DNA from: JAXDMK01 sp963790325
Lineage (GTDB): Bacteria; Actinomycetota; Acidimicrobiia; Acidimicrobiales; AC-14
Direction of reading: 5' to 3'
Length of the DNA stretch: 64,000 nt
Assembly (NCBI GenBank): GCA_963790325.1
Contig: CAWBNY010000003.1
Location: 1-64,000, forward strand
The notes under the pieces are model-generated. The model did not search any database. It was given only the letters and a program-made list of their open reading frames with translations, and was not told the DNA's origin. Positions 8,176-15,842 of the stretch are shown one piece after another. Position 1 is the stretch's first letter. Each line of letters opens with the position of its first letter. Made by a program: the position numbers and the translations under genes.

Positions 8176-8553
8176 TCAGACCCGAAACAGAGCGACCCGT
8201 GGTCGAAGCGCTCCAGCGATCGGCCTGAGGTCGGCTTCGTCGGAGGTGACAACTCCGACCCTACGCCGATGAGCGACCGTGACGACGTGAACGTCGACGA
8301 CGTCGGCCGAACTCGATCGGCCGGCGAGCGCACCGACCTCGTGGGCGTCCTCGTCTCCGAACGGCACGATGTCGCAGCCCCGCAAGAAGCGCCGTAGCTG
8401 CGCCTGGCGCCCGGAGCGACTCACCTGCGCGACGACAGGGGCAGTGGTCGCTGGTACGAGCCCCAGCTCAAGGCGCGCCCGATGATCCGCCCACAGGGCT
8501 CGGTTGGATCGCTCGGCGGCGATGAGCGCACCGGCGTCGTAGACGACGCTCAC
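8176..8553 (-). CDS. vapC: PIN-domain toxin, VapC-like
   Basis: About 125 residues from GTG 8553, which overlaps the antitoxin stop (GTGA). VapC toxins are PIN-fold ribonucleases. The first acidic residue appears in VVYDAGALIAAE, further acids in DEDAHEVGALAGRS and SADVVDVHVV, and the last in VVTSDEADLRPIA, a typical PIN order. It is co-transcribed behind the ribbon-helix-helix-like antitoxin. The catalytic set looks intact, so an active toxin is plausible. The target RNA is unknown. Confidence 0.8.
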   Translation of the reverse strand: MSVVYDAGALIAAERSNRALWADHRARLELGLVPATTAPVVAQVSRSGRQAQLRRFLRGCDIVPFGDEDAHEVGALAGRSSSADVVDVHVVTVAHRRRVGVVTSDEADLRPIAGALRPRVALFRV

Positions 8554-8834
8554 GCCGAGCGCTTCCGTGCCCTCGGCGAGTTCGGGCCAACTTGGGAGGC
8601 GACACGCTGACGTGCCGCTGTCAGTTCGGCATCGGTCAGCTCTCCGTGCTCCGCCTCCCACTCGGCGACGGCTGCGAGCCCGTCGCGGACGAGGAGTGCC
8701 CGACGGGCCGCCTTCGTCATCCAGGCAGAGACGCTGAGACCCTCGGCGGCAGCCGCGTCGAGGACGCGATCATGGACGTCAGCATCGACGGTGATCGCCA
8801 ACTTCGGTGACGGCTTCCCTCTCGGCACGCTCAA
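8550..8834 (-). CDS. vapB: VapB-like antitoxin
   Basis: 94 residues from TTG 8834; a GTG two codons later is an alternative. The N-terminus KLAITVDADVHDRVLDAAAA followed by GLSVSAWMTKAARRAL fits a ribbon-helix-helix DNA-binding fold, and the charged C-terminal half would wrap the toxin. It overlaps vapC by four bases. A perfect 20-base palindrome (8837-8856) begins three bases upstream of the start codon and is the likely autoregulatory operator. Confidence 0.78.
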   Translation of the reverse strand: MSVPRGKPSPKLAITVDADVHDRVLDAAAAEGLSVSAWMTKAARRALLVRDGLAAVAEWEAEHGELTDAELTAARQRVASQVGPNSPRARKRSA

Positions 8835-8836
8835 AG

Positions 8837-8856
8837 TCTACTACTCCAGTAGTAGA
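8837..8856. promoter_or_regulatory. Palindromic operator of the vapBC pair
   Basis: TCTACTACTCCAGTAGTAGA is a perfect inverted repeat with 9-base arms and a 2-base centre. On the coding strand its centre reads GGAG, about 9 bases before the TTG start, so the ribosome site lies inside the palindrome. Ribbon-helix-helix antitoxins usually bind such sites to repress their own operon. Confidence 0.65.
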
Positions 8857-9040
8857 GATGCGAGGCGCTCTCGCGCCACAGCCAGCGACCCTATCGACGG
8901 CTCTGGGCGCGCTCCGAGAGCTCAGACGTTCCCGGAGGCGCGACCAGAACGTGCGCCGGGCTGCACCGGAGAAGCGAAGGTTCCCGACAGGATGAGGGAC
9001 GCGATACGAGTATCCACAGCGGTGTCGACTGGGTCACCCG

Positions 9041-9331
9041 GTGACAGGTCGCACCGTCACCGTCCTCGATCTAACCTCCCAGGCCGTGACCGGCCTGACT
9101 GGCTCCGCCCCCGACCGCGACGAGCTCCGCCAACGGCTGTTGACCGAGGACGAGCACTTCGCGGCCTTGGCGACGGAGCACGCGGCCCACGAGGCCCGGC
9201 TGAGCGAGCTCCGTGACCTCACCCACCCGACCGTCGACGAAGAGGTCGAGGAGAAGACGCTCAAGAAGAAGAAGCTCGTGCTCAAGGACGAGATGGAGGC
9301 GATTCTCCTCCGCCACGCGCCCGACGGCTGA
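9041..9331 (+). CDS. DUF465/YdcH-like small protein
   Basis: 96 residues from GTG 9041. The central part (DEHFAALATEHAAHEARLSEL) and the end (TLKKKKLVLKDEMEAILLRH) follow the YdcH/DUF465 pattern: two antiparallel helices with a Lys-rich turn. Members are small soluble coiled-coil proteins of unknown role. The first 25 residues are not part of the usual domain, so the true start may be further in. It stands alone between vapBC and a decayed gene fragment. Confidence 0.6.
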   Translation: MTGRTVTVLDLTSQAVTGLTGSAPDRDELRQRLLTEDEHFAALATEHAAHEARLSELRDLTHPTVDEEVEEKTLKKKKLVLKDEMEAILLRHAPDG

Positions 9332-9335
9332 CGAG

Positions 9336-9523
9336 CTACGCCAGCCACGGCGGGTCGGCGCCGGCTTCGGCGCGGGTCGGTGAGCGCGGGTCTGGTCGAT
9401 GCCGTCGGCGTCCATGACGAACAGGTCGTAGTCGAAGTCCCGGTTGCTGGAGAAGGCGATCCGAACGCCGTCGGGCGACCAGGCGGGGGAGGTGTACTCA
9501 CCCCGCCGAAGCCCTCGGACCAC
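9336..9523 (-). pseudogene. Decayed TolB/PD40 beta-propeller fragment
   Basis: One frame reads TSPAWSPDGVRIAFSSNRD followed by LFVMDADG, a classic PD40 repeat. The next expected pieces (LTD, then AEAGADPPWLA and a stop) lie in the other two frames. So at least two frameshifts are present and only about one blade is left. It is a remnant of a larger TolB-like protein. Confidence 0.5.
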
Positions 9524-9602
9524 CAGGCGATGCGTCCGCCGGGACCGGCGGCCGTCCCGTCGTCGGCGTCGGGCCAGGAGCGCTCCGACCGCCCGGGACG
9601 GG

Positions 9603-10136
9603 TCAGGTGGCGGCGAGGGTGTCGACGGCCAGCTCGCAGGCGGCCTCGATGCGGGACCGGTGGAGCGGTGTCGACTGGCAGTTGACCTGGTACTGGGTCC
9701 GCCCCTCGAACAGGAAGACGAGGTCGGACACGCCGTCCGCCGGCGGCTCGACGGCCAGGTCGTCGTAGCGGAAGGCGATGAACCCGCCCACGTCGGCCCG
9801 CCGGCCGGTCACCTCGGCGTCGACCAGCTCGCTCACAACCCCGTCGAGCTCGGCCTGGACCTCGTCGGCGTTCTCCTCCCCGACCTCGGCGGCCAGGTCG
9901 TAGCGGCTGAGGAAGATGGCGTTGTCCTCGTCGAGGCCGACACCCCGCCGGGCGGTCGACTCCGAGCCCGCCGTCCGCTGGACGGTGGTCTCCCGGCCCA
10001 GCTCGAAGTCGGCCGGGTACTCGAAGGTCACGTCGAAGCGGTCGTCCCGGAAGGTCGCGGTCGCGTCCTCGTCGCCCCCACCGCCGCCACACCCCGTTGC
10101 CAAGACGAGGAGCAGCACCACCCCGAGCCGGTTCAC
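9603..10136 (-). CDS. Putative lipoprotein
   Basis: 177 residues from a GTG start. A short signal peptide ends in a lipobox (VLLLVLATGC, Cys at about 16) followed by a Gly-rich linker, so the mature protein is probably lipid-anchored outside the membrane. The rest (TFEYPADFELGRE...) resembles small extracytoplasmic domains of the PsbP/LpqN-like kind found in actinobacteria, and a similar segment occurs at the end of the kinase-like protein at 45509-47077. It lies 9 bases downstream of the GNAT gene and may share its transcript. Exact function is unknown. Confidence 0.7.
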   Translation of the reverse strand: MNRLGVVLLLVLATGCGGGGGDEDATATFRDDRFDVTFEYPADFELGRETTVQRTAGSESTARRGVGLDEDNAIFLSRYDLAAEVGEENADEVQAELDGVVSELVDAEVTGRRADVGGFIAFRYDDLAVEPPADGVSDLVFLFEGRTQYQVNCQSTPLHRSRIEAACELAVDTLAAT

Positions 10137-10145
10137 GGCCGAATC

Positions 10146-10622
10146 CTACGGTCCGTGGAGCCGCAGGTCGATGGCCATCGGCTGGTGGGCGACGCCGACG
10201 TAGATCTCCACCTCGCCGTCGGCGTACCAGCCGATCCTCTCGAAGAAACCCACGTTCGGCAGTTGGATGTGGGCCACCATCTCCCGGCCGCCCCGCTCGG
10301 CGGCGGAGGTGACCGCGAACCGCACCAGCGGCGCCCCCATCCCCAACCTGAACCCGGGGAGGACGGCCAGCCGGTCGCCCTGCCAACGCCCGAAAGCCGG
10401 GTCCAGCGGGAAGAACCGGACCACCCCGACCGCCACCCCGTCGCACAGGCCCAGGGCGTGGACGGTGTCGGGAGCGGCGTCGCGGCTGTCGACGTCGGAC
10501 CCGGCGAACAGGCCCTGCTCCTCGACGAACACCTGGTGGCGGATGCGGTGGTGGGTCTCCAGCTCCTCGGGCGTCACCGCCGCCCGGCACCGCGCCTGGT
10601 GGCGGACCGGGGTGAGGGTCAT
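10146..10622 (-). CDS. GNAT acetyltransferase of the MSMEG_0567/NitE type
   Basis: About 158 residues; the ATG at 10622 overlaps the stop of the radical SAM gene (ATGA). It has the GNAT N-terminal helix (HHRIRHQVFVEEQGLF), core strand (VGVVRFFPLDPAF) and acetyl-CoA region (LGMGAPLVRFAV), then HIQLPNVGFFERIGWY. This form is typical of the acetyltransferase in nitrilase (Nit1C) clusters next to a radical SAM protein. The acceptor is unknown. The nitrilase and AIR-synthase-like members of the usual cluster are not in this window. Confidence 0.78.
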   Translation of the reverse strand: MTLTPVRHQARCRAAVTPEELETHHRIRHQVFVEEQGLFAGSDVDSRDAAPDTVHALGLCDGVAVGVVRFFPLDPAFGRWQGDRLAVLPGFRLGMGAPLVRFAVTSAAERGGREMVAHIQLPNVGFFERIGWYADGEVEIYVGVAHQPMAIDLRLHGP

Positions 10623-11752
10623 CGGGCCCGGGTGGGGGAGAGGGTCACCGCCGCCCCGCCTGAGGCTGACGCCAACCGCTCCATGGCGCCCATGGCCGAG
10701 CACGCCTGGCACCGGGCGCACCCGGCCGCCACCCCCTTCGACCCCAGGCCCCGGGCCGTCAGGTAGGGGACCACCTGCCGGTAGACCGACTCGGTGTACT
10801 CGGCCGACGGCGGCCGGCAGTCCTCCAGCAGCGACCCGGCGATCGGCCGCAGGGGCACGACGAACGGGTAGACGCCCATGTCGACGGCCCGCCGGCAGCC
10901 GGCGACCGTGAGCGCAGGGTCCTCACCCATCCCCAGGATCACGTAGGTCGACACCTGCCCCTCGCCGAACAACGACACCGCCCGCTCCCACGCCGCGAAG
11001 TAGCCCTCGATCCCGGTGCGGGCCTTGGCCGGGGCGATGCGGGCGAGGACGACCGGGTCGAACGACTCCACGTGGATGCCGACCGAGTCGATCCCCAGGT
11101 CGTGGACCCGGTCGATAACGTCGAGGTGACCCTCGTCGGGCGGCTCGAACTGCACCTCCACCGGCAGCCCGGCCGCCTCCTTGACCGCCTTGCCGCAGGC
11201 GGCCACGTACAGCGCCCCCTTGTCGATCCCGGACGTGCTGCCCGTGGTCAGGGTGGCGTCGACCGCCCCGTCGAGCTCCCTGGCCGCCACCGCCACCTCG
11301 GCCAGCTGCTCGGGACGCTTCTTGGCGATGGTTCGGCCGCCCGTCAAAGACAGCCCGATCCCGCAGAAGGCGCACTGGTCGGCGTTGCCCCAGTAGGCGC
11401 ACGTCTGCAGGACGGTGCTGGCCAACGAGTCGAGGTGGAGGAGGGCGATCTTCCAGTAGGGGATGCCGTCAGCCGTCGACAGGTCGTAGTACCGGGGCCG
11501 GGCTGCGCCTGCGGCCGCCGCCAGCCGCACCCCGTCCCGCCAGATCCCGAAGCCGTCCTCCTCCGGGCGGAGCGAGTACGGGGACGACCGGGCAGTGGGG
11601 TTGTCAGTGGGGACCGTGACCGCCACCCCCTCGATCCACAGCATCCCCGAGTCGCTGGGCCCGGCCCCGCCCCGCCGGCTCTCGACCGCCCCCGTCTCCA
11701 CCCGCAGACCGACGCTCTGGAGCTCGGTGATGAGGACGGCCAGGTCGGTCAC
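10619..11752 (-). CDS. Radical SAM protein, MSMEG_0568/NitD family
   Basis: 377 residues from GTG 11752, which overlaps the upstream stop (GTGA). The iron-sulfur cysteines are CAYWGNADQCAFC (spacing C-x8-C-x2-C, wider than the standard C-x3-C-x2-C), characteristic of this family. A C-terminal CARCQAC motif could bind a second cluster or zinc. The TIM-barrel portion includes VQFEPPDEGHLDVIDRVHDL and GIHVESFDP. It is encoded between an unknown 117-residue protein and the GNAT, all with 4-base overlaps, so the three form one operon. The reaction is not established; related clusters are linked to nitrogen starvation and cyanide use. Confidence 0.85.
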   Translation of the reverse strand: MTDLAVLITELQSVGLRVETGAVESRRGGAGPSDSGMLWIEGVAVTVPTDNPTARSSPYSLRPEEDGFGIWRDGVRLAAAAGAARPRYYDLSTADGIPYWKIALLHLDSLASTVLQTCAYWGNADQCAFCGIGLSLTGGRTIAKKRPEQLAEVAVAARELDGAVDATLTTGSTSGIDKGALYVAACGKAVKEAAGLPVEVQFEPPDEGHLDVIDRVHDLGIDSVGIHVESFDPVVLARIAPAKARTGIEGYFAAWERAVSLFGEGQVSTYVILGMGEDPALTVAGCRRAVDMGVYPFVVPLRPIAGSLLEDCRPPSAEYTESVYRQVVPYLTARGLGSKGVAAGCARCQACSAMGAMERLASASGGAAVTLSPTRAR

Positions 11753-12102
11753 TGGGCGGCCCGCTGGGCGGCCAGCTCCCGGTACACGATCGAGCACGCC
11801 GCCCCCGCGATGAGGGACATGTCGATCTCGGGGGCGGTGGCGGGGTCGAACGTGGCCAGCCGGGTGGCCAGCTCCAAAGCCTCGGCGTCGGCCACGACCA
11901 GGGCGGGCACGTCGGAGGCCGTCGCCCGCAGCTGCTCGGCCACCCGGCCCACCAGGGTGACGACCGTCTCGTAGCGCTCCGGCATCACCATCACCACCGG
12001 GTAGAGCCGCTCCTCGGACTGGAACCAGCGCCAGAGGACCTCGGCCGGCACGTCCGGGTCCCGGAACGGACCGGCCCAGGGCGGCGTGGCGGCACTGCTC
12101 AT
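11749..12102 (-). CDS. Hypothetical protein, first gene of the radical SAM operon
   Basis: 117 residues from ATG 12102. No recognised domain. It is a small soluble, mainly helical protein with a Trp-rich beginning (VLWRWFQSEERLYPVVMV) and a C-terminal helix containing a single Cys (GAACSIVYRELA). Its stop overlaps the radical SAM start by four bases, so it is translationally coupled and probably acts with that enzyme, perhaps as a small partner or carrier protein. It faces the carbamate kinase operon across about 64 bases. Confidence 0.65.
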   Translation of the reverse strand: MSSAATPPWAGPFRDPDVPAEVLWRWFQSEERLYPVVMVMPERYETVVTLVGRVAEQLRATASDVPALVVADAEALELATRLATFDPATAPEIDMSLIAGAACSIVYRELAAQRAAQ

Positions 12103-12166
12103 TGCCCGACCAGCCTACACTATGATGGACAGAGATTTCTCATCGTCTTATCCCAGAGGTGGGGGT

Positions 12167-13144
12167 GTGGCCAAGACGGCCGTCGTGGCGCTCGGAGGCA
12201 ATGCCCTGACCCGGGAGGGCCAGGCCGGCACCTACCCCGAGCTCCAGGCCAACGCCTCCCAGATGGCCCGCTCGGTCTGCTCGCTGCTCCGCACCGGGTG
12301 GCGGGTGGTGCTCGTCCACGGCAACGGACCCCAGGTGGGCAACCTCGCCATCCAGCAGGAGGAGGGGGCCGACCTGGTGCCGGCCCAGCCCCTCTTCTCC
12401 CTGGGGGCCATGACCGAGGGCCAGCTGGGCAGCCTCATCTGCCTCGCCCTCCGGGAGCAGGGCAAACCGGAGTGGATGCGGGGGGCGGTGGCCCTCGTCA
12501 CCCACGTCTCGGTGCAGCCCGACGACCCCGCCTTCGACGATCCGACCAAGCCCATCGGTCCCTTCCTCACCCCCGACCAGGCCGAGTCCATGGGCGAGGC
12601 CCGGGGCTGGGTGGTCAAGCCCGACGCCGGCCGCGGCTTCCGCCGGGTCGTCCCGTCCCCCCAGCCCGTCACCATCCTGGAGACGGCCGCCATCCGGGCT
12701 CTGCTGGAGGCGGGGCAGGTGGTGGTGGCCGCCGGCGGTGGCGGGGTGCCGGTGGTCCGCTCGGAGAGCGGGTTCCGGGGCATAGACGCCGTCATCGACA
12801 AGGACTACGCCGCCCAGCAGCTGGCCACCGCCCTGGCGGCCGACGCTCTGGTGCTGGTCACGGGGGTCGAGTCGGTGCTGCTCCACTACGGGACGCCCGA
12901 GCAGGTGCCGATCCACGAGATGACGGTGGCCGAGGCCGAGGGCTACCTGGCGGGGGGCGAGTTCCCCGAGGGGAGCATGGGGCCCAAGGTGCGAGCCGCC
13001 ACCCGGTTCCTGCGCAAGGGGGGCGAGGTGGCGGTGATCACCACGCCGCAGCTGGTCTACGCCTCGCTGGAGGGCACCGTCTCCGAGTTGGAGGGGATCA
13101 CGGGGACCAGGATCGTGCGGGTCCGTCCGCTGGTCGTGGCGTGA
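12167..13144 (+). CDS. arcC: Carbamate kinase
   Basis: 325 residues from GTG 12167, just after AGAGGTGGGG; an in-frame ATG at 12122 is an alternative. It transfers phosphate between carbamoyl phosphate and ADP, giving ATP, CO2 and ammonia. Amino-acid-kinase motifs are clear: VVALGGNAL at the N-terminus, VLVHGNGPQVGNL, VVAAGGGGVPVV, DAVIDKDYAAQQLA and GSMGPKVRAATRFL. The family normally runs about 310 residues. The stop overlaps the fdrA start (GTGA), so the two are coupled. With FdrA downstream, the likely role is the last, ATP-yielding step of a purine/oxamate-type nitrogen route rather than arginine fermentation. Confidence 0.93.
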   Translation: MAKTAVVALGGNALTREGQAGTYPELQANASQMARSVCSLLRTGWRVVLVHGNGPQVGNLAIQQEEGADLVPAQPLFSLGAMTEGQLGSLICLALREQGKPEWMRGAVALVTHVSVQPDDPAFDDPTKPIGPFLTPDQAESMGEARGWVVKPDAGRGFRRVVPSPQPVTILETAAIRALLEAGQVVVAAGGGGVPVVRSESGFRGIDAVIDKDYAAQQLATALAADALVLVTGVESVLLHYGTPEQVPIHEMTVAEAEGYLAGGEFPEGSMGPKVRAATRFLRKGGEVAVITTPQLVYASLEGTVSELEGITGTRIVRVRPLVVA

Positions 13145-14670
13145 TCCACCGGGTCAAGGTCTACGCCGGGACCTACCTCGACTCGGTGCGGCAGATGGGC
13201 GGCACCCGAGCCATGAGCCAGGCCCGCGGGGTGGACTGGGCAGCGGCGGCCATGGCCACCCCGGCCAACGTCGACACCCTGATGGGGGAGGGCTTCGACC
13301 GGGCCTCGTTGGACGGGGCCTCGGCCGACGACCTGTTCGTGGCCGTGCGGGCGGCCGACGACGACGCCGCCGAAGCGGCCGTCGCCGCCGGGGAGGAGGC
13401 GCTGTTCGCCGCCCGGAGAGGGGAGAAGGCGGGCGCCGCCGCGGAAAGGCGGGTGCGCAGCCTCGGCGAGGCGGTCGACCTCCAGGCCGGCACCAACGTG
13501 GCCATCGTCTCCGTCCCCGGCGACTACGCCGCCCTGGAGGCGCACAAGGCGCTGACCGCCGGGCTGCACGTTCTCCTGTTCAGCGACAACGTGTCGGTGG
13601 CCGACGAGGTGGAGCTGAAGGAACGGGCCGCCGAGGTGGGCCGGCTGGTCATGGGCCCGGGGGCGGGCACGGCCATGCTCGGGGGGACGGGCCTCGGCTT
13701 CGCCAACGCCGTCGGGTCCGGCGGGGGCGGGCCCCGGGTCGGCGTGGTCGCGGCCGCCGGCACCGGCGCCCAGGAGGCGATGGCCCTGCTCGACCGGTGG
13801 GGGGCCACCGTGACCGGCGTGATCGGCCTCGGCGGGCGGGACCTCTCCGACGCCGTCGACGGGCGCATGGCCAAGCTGGCGGTGGCGGCCATGCGCGACG
13901 ACCCCGGCACCGACGCCATCCTTCTGGTGTCGAAGCCCCCGTCGGAGCGGGTGGCCAAGGCCGTGGTCGACGTGGCCGGGACCGGCGCCACCCCGTTGGT
14001 GGCGGCGATGGTGGGCCGGGACGGGGCCACCCTGGAGCGGGGGGTGATGGCCGTGCTGGAGGCGGTCGGACTGCCGGCGCCCGACGTGGCCGCCGGCCTC
14101 GAGGACTCGGTGGCGGCGGCGCTGTCCGGCCTCGCGCCCACCCGCACCCTCGTCCGGGGCCTCTTCTCCGGGGGTACCCTGTGCTACGAGTCCCTGGTGA
14201 TCCTCACCCGGCTGCTGGGACCGGTCTGGTCCAACACCCCCCTCGACCACGCCCACCAGGTGCCGGCCCCGGCCGGCGCCCACGTGTGCCTCGACCTGGG
14301 CGAGGAGGAGTACACCAAGGGCCGGCCCCATCCCATGATCGACCCCGCCGCCCGCATCGAGTGGATCCGGTCCGAAGGGGCCCGGCCGGATGTGGCCGTC
14401 GTCCTCCTCGACGTGGTGCTCGGCCACGGGTCCCACCCCGACCCGGCGGGCGAGCTGGCGCCGGTGTGCGAGGAGATCCGGGCCGGCGGCGACGGCCCTC
14501 GGGTGGTGGCCTACGTGCTCGGCACCGACCACGATCCCCAGGGCTTCGCCGGGCAGGTGGCCCGCATGGAGGCGGCCGGCTGCCTCGTCACGCCCACCGC
14601 GGCCCGGGCGACGCTGGCGGCGGCCGCCATCGCCCTGCGCCGGCCGGGCGTCGTCACCACCCGCCTGTGA
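13141..14670 (+). CDS. fdrA: FdrA-like protein (acyl-CoA synthetase fold)
   Basis: 509 residues from GTG 13141. It belongs to the FdrA family, related to the alpha subunit of succinyl-CoA ligase. Visible blocks are a CoA-binding-like N-terminal region (SVPGDYAALEAHKALTAGLH), a Gly-rich loop (VVAAAGTGAQEAMALLDRWG) and the family hallmark LGEEEYTKGRPHPMIDPAAR near residues 380-400. In E. coli, FdrA works with two further proteins (AllG, AllH) as an oxamate carbamoyltransferase whose carbamoyl phosphate feeds carbamate kinase. Here carbamate kinase is directly upstream, but neither partner is in the window. Family is sure; the exact reaction is inferred. Confidence 0.85.
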   Translation: MIHRVKVYAGTYLDSVRQMGGTRAMSQARGVDWAAAAMATPANVDTLMGEGFDRASLDGASADDLFVAVRAADDDAAEAAVAAGEEALFAARRGEKAGAAAERRVRSLGEAVDLQAGTNVAIVSVPGDYAALEAHKALTAGLHVLLFSDNVSVADEVELKERAAEVGRLVMGPGAGTAMLGGTGLGFANAVGSGGGGPRVGVVAAAGTGAQEAMALLDRWGATVTGVIGLGGRDLSDAVDGRMAKLAVAAMRDDPGTDAILLVSKPPSERVAKAVVDVAGTGATPLVAAMVGRDGATLERGVMAVLEAVGLPAPDVAAGLEDSVAAALSGLAPTRTLVRGLFSGGTLCYESLVILTRLLGPVWSNTPLDHAHQVPAPAGAHVCLDLGEEEYTKGRPHPMIDPAARIEWIRSEGARPDVAVVLLDVVLGHGSHPDPAGELAPVCEEIRAGGDGPRVVAYVLGTDHDPQGFAGQVARMEAAGCLVTPTAARATLAAAAIALRRPGVVTTRL

Positions 14671-15797
14671 GCCCCCGGGTGGCGCTGGTCACCCACTCCA
14701 CCCGGCCCCGGGGGGGCATGGTGCACGCCCTGGCCCTGGCCGAGGCCCTGGTCGGGATGGGCGCCGAGGTCACCCTGGTCTCCCTCGGGGACGGCCTGCA
14801 CCGCCCGACCACGGCCCCCCACCTGGTCTTTCCCAAGCCGGAGCCGGCGGAGACCCTCGAGGACCGGGTGGACCGGTCGGTCGACGCCCTCACCGCGGCG
14901 CTCCACGACCTGGTCCCCGCGTTCGACCTGTTCCACACCCAGGACTGCATCGCGGCCCGGGCCGCGGCCCGGGTGCGGGACTCGGGGACGGGCATCCCGG
15001 TGCTGCGCACCGTCCACCACGTCGACGACTTCACCACCGCCAAGCTGGTCGACTGCCAGCGCCGGGCCATCCTCGAGCCCGACCGGGTCCTGGTGGTGAG
15101 CCGCCACTGGCAGGGCCAGTTGAGGGACGGTTACGGCGTGGAGGCCGACGTCATCCACAACGGGGTCGACGCGGCCCGGTTCGCGTCCGCCCCGGCGGCA
15201 GGGGTGGCGGAGGGGCTGCGGGCGCGCATCGGGGCCGGGGACCGGTTCGTGTTCCTGGCCGTGGGCGGGATCGAGCCCCGCAAGGGCACCGCCCACCTGC
15301 TGGCCGCGCTCGGTCGGCTGGACGAGCCCCGACCGGTGCTGGCCGTCGTCGGCGGGCACTCGTTCCAGGACTACACCGCCTACCGCGACGCCGCCCTCGC
15401 CTCCCTTCCCGGCCTCGGCCTGGAGCTGGGTCGCGACGTCGTCCTTGTGGGGACCGTCTCCGACGACGAGCTCCACGCCTGGTACCACGCCTCCGACGCC
15501 CTCGCCTTCCCGTCGCTCAACGAGGGCTGGGGGCTGGCCGTGTTGGAGGCGATGGCCGCCGGCCTGCCGGTGGTCGCCACCGACATCCCCGTGTTCCGGG
15601 AGTACCTCACGCCCGGCGTCGACGCCCTCCTCGTCCCGCCTGCGGAGCCGGCCCCCCTGGCCGAGGCGATGGCGTCGCTCGTGGGGGATCCGGGGCTTCG
15701 GGGCCGGCTGGCCGCCGCCGGTCAGGCGGTTGCGGCCCGCTTCACCTGGACCGACGCCGCCCGCCGCCATCTCGACGTCTACCGATCGCTGGTGTAG
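14667..15797 (+). CDS. Glycosyltransferase, GT4 fold, MSMEG_0565 type
   Basis: 376 residues, GTG overlapping the fdrA stop. The N-terminal Rossmann domain opens with ALVTHSTRPRGGMVHALALA and carries FHTQDCIAARAAAR; the C-terminal domain has the nucleotide-sugar region AFPSLNEGWGLAVLEAMAAG with the E-x7-E pattern of GT4 enzymes. Proteins of this form are encoded with nitrilase-cluster genes in mycobacteria and cyanobacteria, which links this operon to the divergent radical SAM operon. Soluble, no membrane segment. Donor and acceptor unknown. Confidence 0.82.
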   Translation: MSPRVALVTHSTRPRGGMVHALALAEALVGMGAEVTLVSLGDGLHRPTTAPHLVFPKPEPAETLEDRVDRSVDALTAALHDLVPAFDLFHTQDCIAARAAARVRDSGTGIPVLRTVHHVDDFTTAKLVDCQRRAILEPDRVLVVSRHWQGQLRDGYGVEADVIHNGVDAARFASAPAAGVAEGLRARIGAGDRFVFLAVGGIEPRKGTAHLLAALGRLDEPRPVLAVVGGHSFQDYTAYRDAALASLPGLGLELGRDVVLVGTVSDDELHAWYHASDALAFPSLNEGWGLAVLEAMAAGLPVVATDIPVFREYLTPGVDALLVPPAEPAPLAEAMASLVGDPGLRGRLAAAGQAVAARFTWTDAARRHLDVYRSLV

Positions 15798-15842
15798 GCG
15801 CTCCGGCTGCGGCGGCCGCCCTGTGGCGGCCGGGGGGCCCGG

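Noticed and set aside
10146..10622. GNAT as the missing siderophore acetyltransferase
   Set aside because: It is coupled to a radical SAM gene, matches the nitrilase-cluster GNAT type and lacks an iron box; not the IucB/RhbD type.
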